NCBI GenBank assembly: GCA_035527845.1
Contig: DATKZT010000020.1
Span: forward strand, 30,192 to 94,191
Direction: 5' to 3'
Length of the DNA: 64,000 bases
From: JAUWKC01 sp035527845
GTDB taxonomy: Bacteria > Planctomycetota > Phycisphaerae > Sedimentisphaerales > Anaerobacaceae
This document shows positions 61,448 through 64,000 of the stretch, in pieces (position 1 is the first letter of the stretch; every line of letters starts with the position of its first letter). A program made the translations under genes and the position numbers. Below the pieces are notes generated by a model. That model was not told the DNA's origin, did not search any database, and saw nothing but the letters and a program-made list of their open reading frames with translations.

Positions 61448-64000
61448 ATGTGCAGAAAACTGATATTATTGATTTGTGTGTTGCTGGTTGCGGCGTTGAG
61501 CGGGCCGGCGCGGGCGGCCAGATGGACGGGGGGCGGCGACGGGACGAGCTGGTACGATTCGGACAACTGGGACCCGAATTTTCCCGGTCAGTATGAAGAT
61601 GCGGACATCAATTCTCCTCCGGGTCAGGGGCCGAGAATTGACGGCGACGTGGAGTGCGGCATTGTTCGGGGACCTTGCTACAACTCGAATGTTGCTCAGG
61701 GGATGGATATACTGAGCGGCAATGTCAAAATGAACGGGATGTGGCGGTTCAAGAACGAGGGCACCGGACTTGCCACCGTGAACATAACCGGCGGCGACAT
61801 TACTGTGGGCGGCGACTGGAGGTGGTCGGATGACCCTGATACGTACGCAGTGGTGAATGTGACGGGCGCCAGTGTGACTTGTCCCCGTCTGAAGATTGGC
61901 GATAACGGCGGGGGCGAACTATACATAGGTCCCGGTGCCGTGGTTACGGTGAACGGGGAGTGTTCATTTTCGGGCAACGCGCCGACAACGTTGACTGTGG
62001 ATGGCGGTCTGCTCGATGTGAAAGTGAAGCTCGAGCCAACCACCAGTCAAGTCAAGATCAATCTGGATGCAGGGACGATTCATTGCGCCACACTTGATGT
62101 CGAAGACCCGTACGCCATTGATATCAACGAGGGTGTGTTGATTATCGACGGCAACATGGTGGCGCAGATAGAGTCTGATATTGTTGACGAGTATATTACG
62201 GCGTACGACGGCGCCTCCGGTTCCGAGGTGCATGTTGAATATGCGCCCGGGACGGACCAGACGACGGTATGGGCGACGACAATTTACACCTGGGCGCGTC
62301 ATCCGAGCCCTGATGACGGGGCAAAGAATCTGTGTGCGGACAATGTGGATGTGACGTGGACCCCCGGAGTGTACGCGGCGGAACACGATGTTTACTTCGG
62401 TACTGATTATGACGATGTGAAAAACGCCACAACCGCCTCGGCGGAACACAGAATCAGACAGGAGCCTAACAGCTATGACGCGAGTGCGCTGGAGACTCTT
62501 GAGCCGGGCGAGACGTATTATTGGCGGATAGATGAGGTTAACGACAATGCCTGGGCGCCGTCGGGCAGCCCATGGAAGGGCAAGGTGTGGTCGTTTTCAA
62601 TTAACGACGGAAACGCATTTGATCCCGACCCGGCGCACAATAAGACGGGGGTGCCGCTGGATGCGACCCTTGGCTGGATGCCGGGCTGCTCTGCAAACTC
62701 GCACGATGTTTACTTCGGCACGGCTTACGAGGAGGTGAGGGATGCTGGGACGCTTTCGGGCGTGTTTAGGGGCAACCAGGGGCTTGGCGAGACGACTTAC
62801 GATCCGTGTGATTTTGATTACCTGACGGACTACTATTGGCGGATTGACGAGGTCAACGGTCCGAGCACGTTAAAGGGGCCAGTGTGGAAGTTCAGGAGCC
62901 AAAGCGCTATTGTTGATGTGAACATGCTGTTGTGGTACAAGTTCGACGAGACGGACGGGATGACGGCCGGTGATTCAAGCGGTTATGAGAAGGACGCTTC
63001 GGTGGTGGGTACGACGAGTGTGGAATGGGACCCGAACGGGGGTCGTTTTGACGGCTGCATTCACTTTAGGGAGGAGGAAGCACTCGTGGTGCCGTCGGAT
63101 GCGCTGCACACGGTTGATTCGGCCATAACGGTTTCGGTGTGGTTCAACATCGACAGTGGTGCGAGTTTAAGCGACGATTATGTGATATTCGACGCCGGCG
63201 ACCTTGGCAGCGAGGGAAGTAACAAGCTCACTGGTCTGATTCCAGACAGTGCGGGAGATGTGGTTTGGCGCGCGGGCGGCGACCCTTGTGACGTGCTGGT
63301 TTGGGCCGATGCTGCGCCTGCGGCTTGGAGGGGGGACTGGCATCACTTCGGATTTCGCAAGAGCGAGGCCGCGGGCACGATGACCATATTCTTCGATGGT
63401 CTGCCGGTTAAGACACGGACCGGCACTGGCAACACGCTGAGCGAGGTGGCGGATACGCCTTTCACTTTAGGTTGCTACAATGACGAAAACAGCGGCGATT
63501 ACGGCGGTCGGATGGATGACTTCAGGCTGTTCAACCGCGCATTGTCGGATACTGAGGTAGCGAGCCTGTTCAGGGGCGGCGAGGTCGAACTTCCCTGGGC
63601 GCCCAGCCCTTATGACGGCGAGGTGGATGTCGACCGGGATGTGAATCTTGTGTGGTGGCCGGGCAATTATGCGGCCTCCCACAATGTCTACTTCGGGACG
63701 AGCTGGGAAGACGTCAACAGCATGTCTGATCCGTGTGCCACCACGAATCCTGGTGATGAAAACTACAATCCCGGAATCCTTGAGTTAGAGAGCAGTTACT
63801 ACTGGCGGATCGACGAGGTCAACGGTCCCAACACCTGGAAAGGGCCAGTCTGGAGATTCACGGTCGCTGACTTCCTTGTCCTCGATGATTTCGAGCAGTA
63901 TGACACGGGCCAGAAGGCAATACAGTACACCTGGTACGACCAGTATTCTCAGGAGGAGGGTGAGCTGACCGGGGCGTGGCTGGAGCTGGCAAGGCCTCCC
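61448..64000 (+). CDS. Giant secreted LamG protein C, 3' end beyond window
   Basis: 851 codons are present. GAAAGGAGCGGTGAA precedes the ATG; signal peptide MCRKLILLICVLLVAALSGPARA. The N-terminus (WTGGGDGTSWYDSDNW, residues about 25-250) is a beta-helix or PEP-associated repeat domain common in secreted planctomycete proteins. Then two VYFGTDY/YYWRIDEVN modules, a LamG (about 495-700), a third VYFGTSW module, and the start of the FEQYDTGQKAIQYTWYDQYSQ domain at the right edge. Paralogue of proteins A and B with a different N-terminal domain. Confidence 0.82.
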   Translation, partial: MCRKLILLICVLLVAALSGPARAARWTGGGDGTSWYDSDNWDPNFPGQYEDADINSPPGQGPRIDGDVECGIVRGPCYNSNVAQGMDILSGNVKMNGMWRFKNEGTGLATVNITGGDITVGGDWRWSDDPDTYAVVNVTGASVTCPRLKIGDNGGGELYIGPGAVVTVNGECSFSGNAPTTLTVDGGLLDVKVKLEPTTSQVKINLDAGTIHCATLDVEDPYAIDINEGVLIIDGNMVAQIESDIVDEYITAYDGASGSEVHVEYAPGTDQTTVWATTIYTWARHPSPDDGAKNLCADNVDVTWTPGVYAAEHDVYFGTDYDDVKNATTASAEHRIRQEPNSYDASALETLEPGETYYWRIDEVNDNAWAPSGSPWKGKVWSFSINDGNAFDPDPAHNKTGVPLDATLGWMPGCSANSHDVYFGTAYEEVRDAGTLSGVFRGNQGLGETTYDPCDFDYLTDYYWRIDEVNGPSTLKGPVWKFRSQSAIVDVNMLLWYKFDETDGMTAGDSSGYEKDASVVGTTSVEWDPNGGRFDGCIHFREEEALVVPSDALHTVDSAITVSVWFNIDSGASLSDDYVIFDAGDLGSEGSNKLTGLIPDSAGDVVWRAGGDPCDVLVWADAAPAAWRGDWHHFGFRKSEAAGTMTIFFDGLPVKTRTGTGNTLSEVADTPFTLGCYNDENSGDYGGRMDDFRLFNRALSDTEVASLFRGGEVELPWAPSPYDGEVDVDRDVNLVWWPGNYAASHNVYFGTSWEDVNSMSDPCATTNPGDENYNPGILELESSYYWRIDEVNGPNTWKGPVWRFTVADFLVLDDFEQYDTGQKAIQYTWYDQYSQEEGELTGAWLELARPP

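Overview
The window looks like chromosome from a Gram-negative, Planctomycetota-type bacterium, most likely of the Phycisphaerae or Sedimentisphaerales kind. This is an inference from gene content, not from a marker gene. The signs are very long secreted proteins built of LamG, fibronectin-like and dockerin-like modules, a sulfatase remnant, a sialidase-like secreted protein, an LptF/LptG pair, CsrA, and an intergenic repeat family that I associate with that group. I found no rRNA, tRNA or CRISPR array.

Layout. 1-4.8 kb: a truncated bioF-like gene, a rhomboid protease, a membrane-anchored unknown, a ferredoxin/ASKHA (RACo-like) protein and a 27-residue basic protein. 4.9-7.4 kb: a small Cys-rich protein, then an ECF sigma factor / putative anti-sigma / secreted coiled-coil operon ending in a strong terminator. 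7.4-12.9 kb: decayed gene pieces, a sialidase-like Asp-box protein, a Na+/Ca2+ exchanger family protein and a Tat-exported Gfo/Idh/MocA oxidoreductase. 13.0-18.7 kb: a type II fatty acid and phospholipid cluster on the minus strand, read rpmF-plsX-fabH-fabD-fabG-acpP-fabF. 19-24 kb: a membrane protein, csrA, an orphan RHS tip with a candidate immunity gene, and a coiled-coil envelope protein. 24.3-28.1 kb: ETF:quinone oxidoreductase next to a fused EtfB-EtfA. 28.4-36.5 kb: a transporter-like/spermidine-synthase-like/TPR fusion and a 1581-residue subtilase. 36.9-39.7 kb: lptF-lptG.

40.9-45.0 kb is an AT-richer three-gene island. It encodes a ComEC-like metallo-beta-lactamase, a 789-residue protein that reads as E2-E1-JAB (ubiquitin-like conjugation plus deconjugation in one chain), and a four-helix membrane protein. 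Related repeat sequence lies on both sides in inverted orientation. This is the best candidate for a little-described system. Its logic resembles type II CBASS (Cap2 = E2-E1, Cap3 = JAB, membrane effector), but an MBL enzyme with a Gly-terminated tail stands where the CD-NTase would be.

45.2-50.7 kb: thiC under a TPP riboswitch with a visible terminator, a secreted alpha/beta hydrolase, an M24 aminopeptidase and a rhomboid-TPR fusion. 50.8-64.0 kb: three paralogous giant LamG proteins (the last cut by the window end) around an SH3b protein. Near-identical DNA in their shared module suggests recent duplication or gene conversion.

Start codons were chosen by Shine-Dalgarno spacing and family alignment from memory. 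No database search was possible.
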